DNA of 32,948 nucleotides from contig NZ_JABMCI010000032.1 in the NCBI RefSeq assembly GCF_013359775.1, positions 1 to 32,948 of the forward strand, given 5' to 3'. The notes beneath the pieces are model-generated. The model searched no databases. It was not told where the DNA came from and saw only the letters and a list, made by a program, of their open reading frames with translations. The first letter of the stretch is position 1. The number at the start of each line of letters is the position of its first letter. The DNA comes from Cellulomonas humilata. Its GTDB lineage: Bacteria > Actinomycetota > Actinomycetes > Actinomycetales > Cellulomonadaceae. Below are positions 32,712 through 32,948 of this stretch, piece by piece. The position numbers and the translations under genes were made by a program.

Positions 32712-32948
32712 CGGCGTTGCTCGAGCGGCGCGCGGTCGACGACCTACTGTTCACGCCCACCTCACACCCCTCGGCTCCGTCGCCCACGTCGTCTCCGTCG
32801 CCGCCTGCCTCGCCCACCTCGCCCACCTCGCCCACCTCGCCCACCTCGCCCACCTCGCCCGCGATGGTCTGGTCCGACTCGGGTCGCGGTGCTCGTCCCG
32901 GGGCGTCGCCGGTGGTCCCGTCGGGTGAGCGCGTGGTGGACCTGGCCG
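32708..32948 (+). CDS. Probable DUF222/13E12 family protein, N-terminal part (runs off window)
   Basis: The frame from ATG 32708 stays open to the end of the window (80 codons). AGGAGG lies 9-14 nt upstream. After MTALLERRAVDDLLF comes a Ser/Thr/Pro-rich low-complexity stretch with five TSP repeats, and then SGERVVDLA, where a DUF222 domain could begin. The assignment is by context: mycobacterial 13E12 proteins have SOS boxes, and this gene has a LexA-like box. No catalytic motif is visible in the window, so an unrelated protein is possible. Confidence 0.5.
   Translation, partial: MTALLERRAVDDLLFTPTSHPSAPSPTSSPSPPASPTSPTSPTSPTSPTSPAMVWSDSGRGARPGASPVVPSGERVVDLA
32811..32855. repeat. Five tandem 9-bp repeats CGCCCACCT
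   Basis: Five identical 9-bp units encode Ser-Pro-Thr repeats in the open frame. The length keeps the frame, so copy-number changes would alter the linker without breaking the gene. Confidence 0.9.

Noticed and set aside
32811..32855. CRISPR or regulatory repeat made of CGCCCACCT units
   Set aside because: Contiguous 9-bp units in frame within an open reading frame; a low-complexity protein linker explains them.

Overview
The window is high-GC DNA with dense coding, many GTG starts and several apparently leaderless promoters. It carries a mycothiol synthase, 13E12-type DUF222/HNH genes with LexA-like boxes, a MutT1-type Nudix-phosphatase and a Ddn-like F420 family protein. Together these point to an actinobacterium. 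The gene mix recalls Cellulomonadaceae and relatives, but that family-level guess is an inference. No rRNA, tRNA, CRISPR array, insertion sequence or prophage gene was found.

Layout. At 1-1634 are the 3' end of an HNH endonuclease gene and a convergent flavin monooxygenase-like gene. At 1732-7559 is a phosphate/thiol block: mshD, ppk and a mutT1-like gene overlap as an operon, facing a DUF47-pit pair. At 7560-13958 are an unknown gene, a sugar porter with a strong terminator, a MarR regulator with a paired palindromic operator and a 14-TM drug exporter, then a convergent second MarR gene and a NERD-domain gene that looks leaderless. At 13959-14348 is an intergenic region with a long hairpin and three tandem ~90-bp repeats that end inside the msrB 3' end. 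At 14339-18787 are msrB, a membrane GGDEF-EAL protein and a three-gene SipW/TasA-type cluster. At 18796-20199 is a berberine-bridge-like flavoprotein.

The most unusual region is 20306-26859. Seven minus-strand genes, most joined by 4-bp stop/start overlaps, encode a receiver-PIG-L deacetylase fusion, an ATP-grasp ligase, a PHP hydrolase, a processive-type family 2 glycosyltransferase, a 61-residue membrane peptide, a stand-alone receiver and a PAS histidine kinase. I read this as a signal-controlled surface-glycan system in which a glycan-modifying enzyme is itself a response regulator.

The right side holds a CE1758/CE1759-type flavin oxidoreductase pair, a secreted ScyD/ScyE-like protein with a promoter/operator, a cysteine-free HesB-like protein, an F420-type Ddn-like protein, a DUF1801 protein, an M15 peptidase lipoprotein, and a divergent pair (small Cys-rich protein; start of a probable DUF222 gene). 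Each member of that pair has a LexA-like box over its -10 element; the DUF222-like gene is preceded by an overlapping 14-codon leader ORF.
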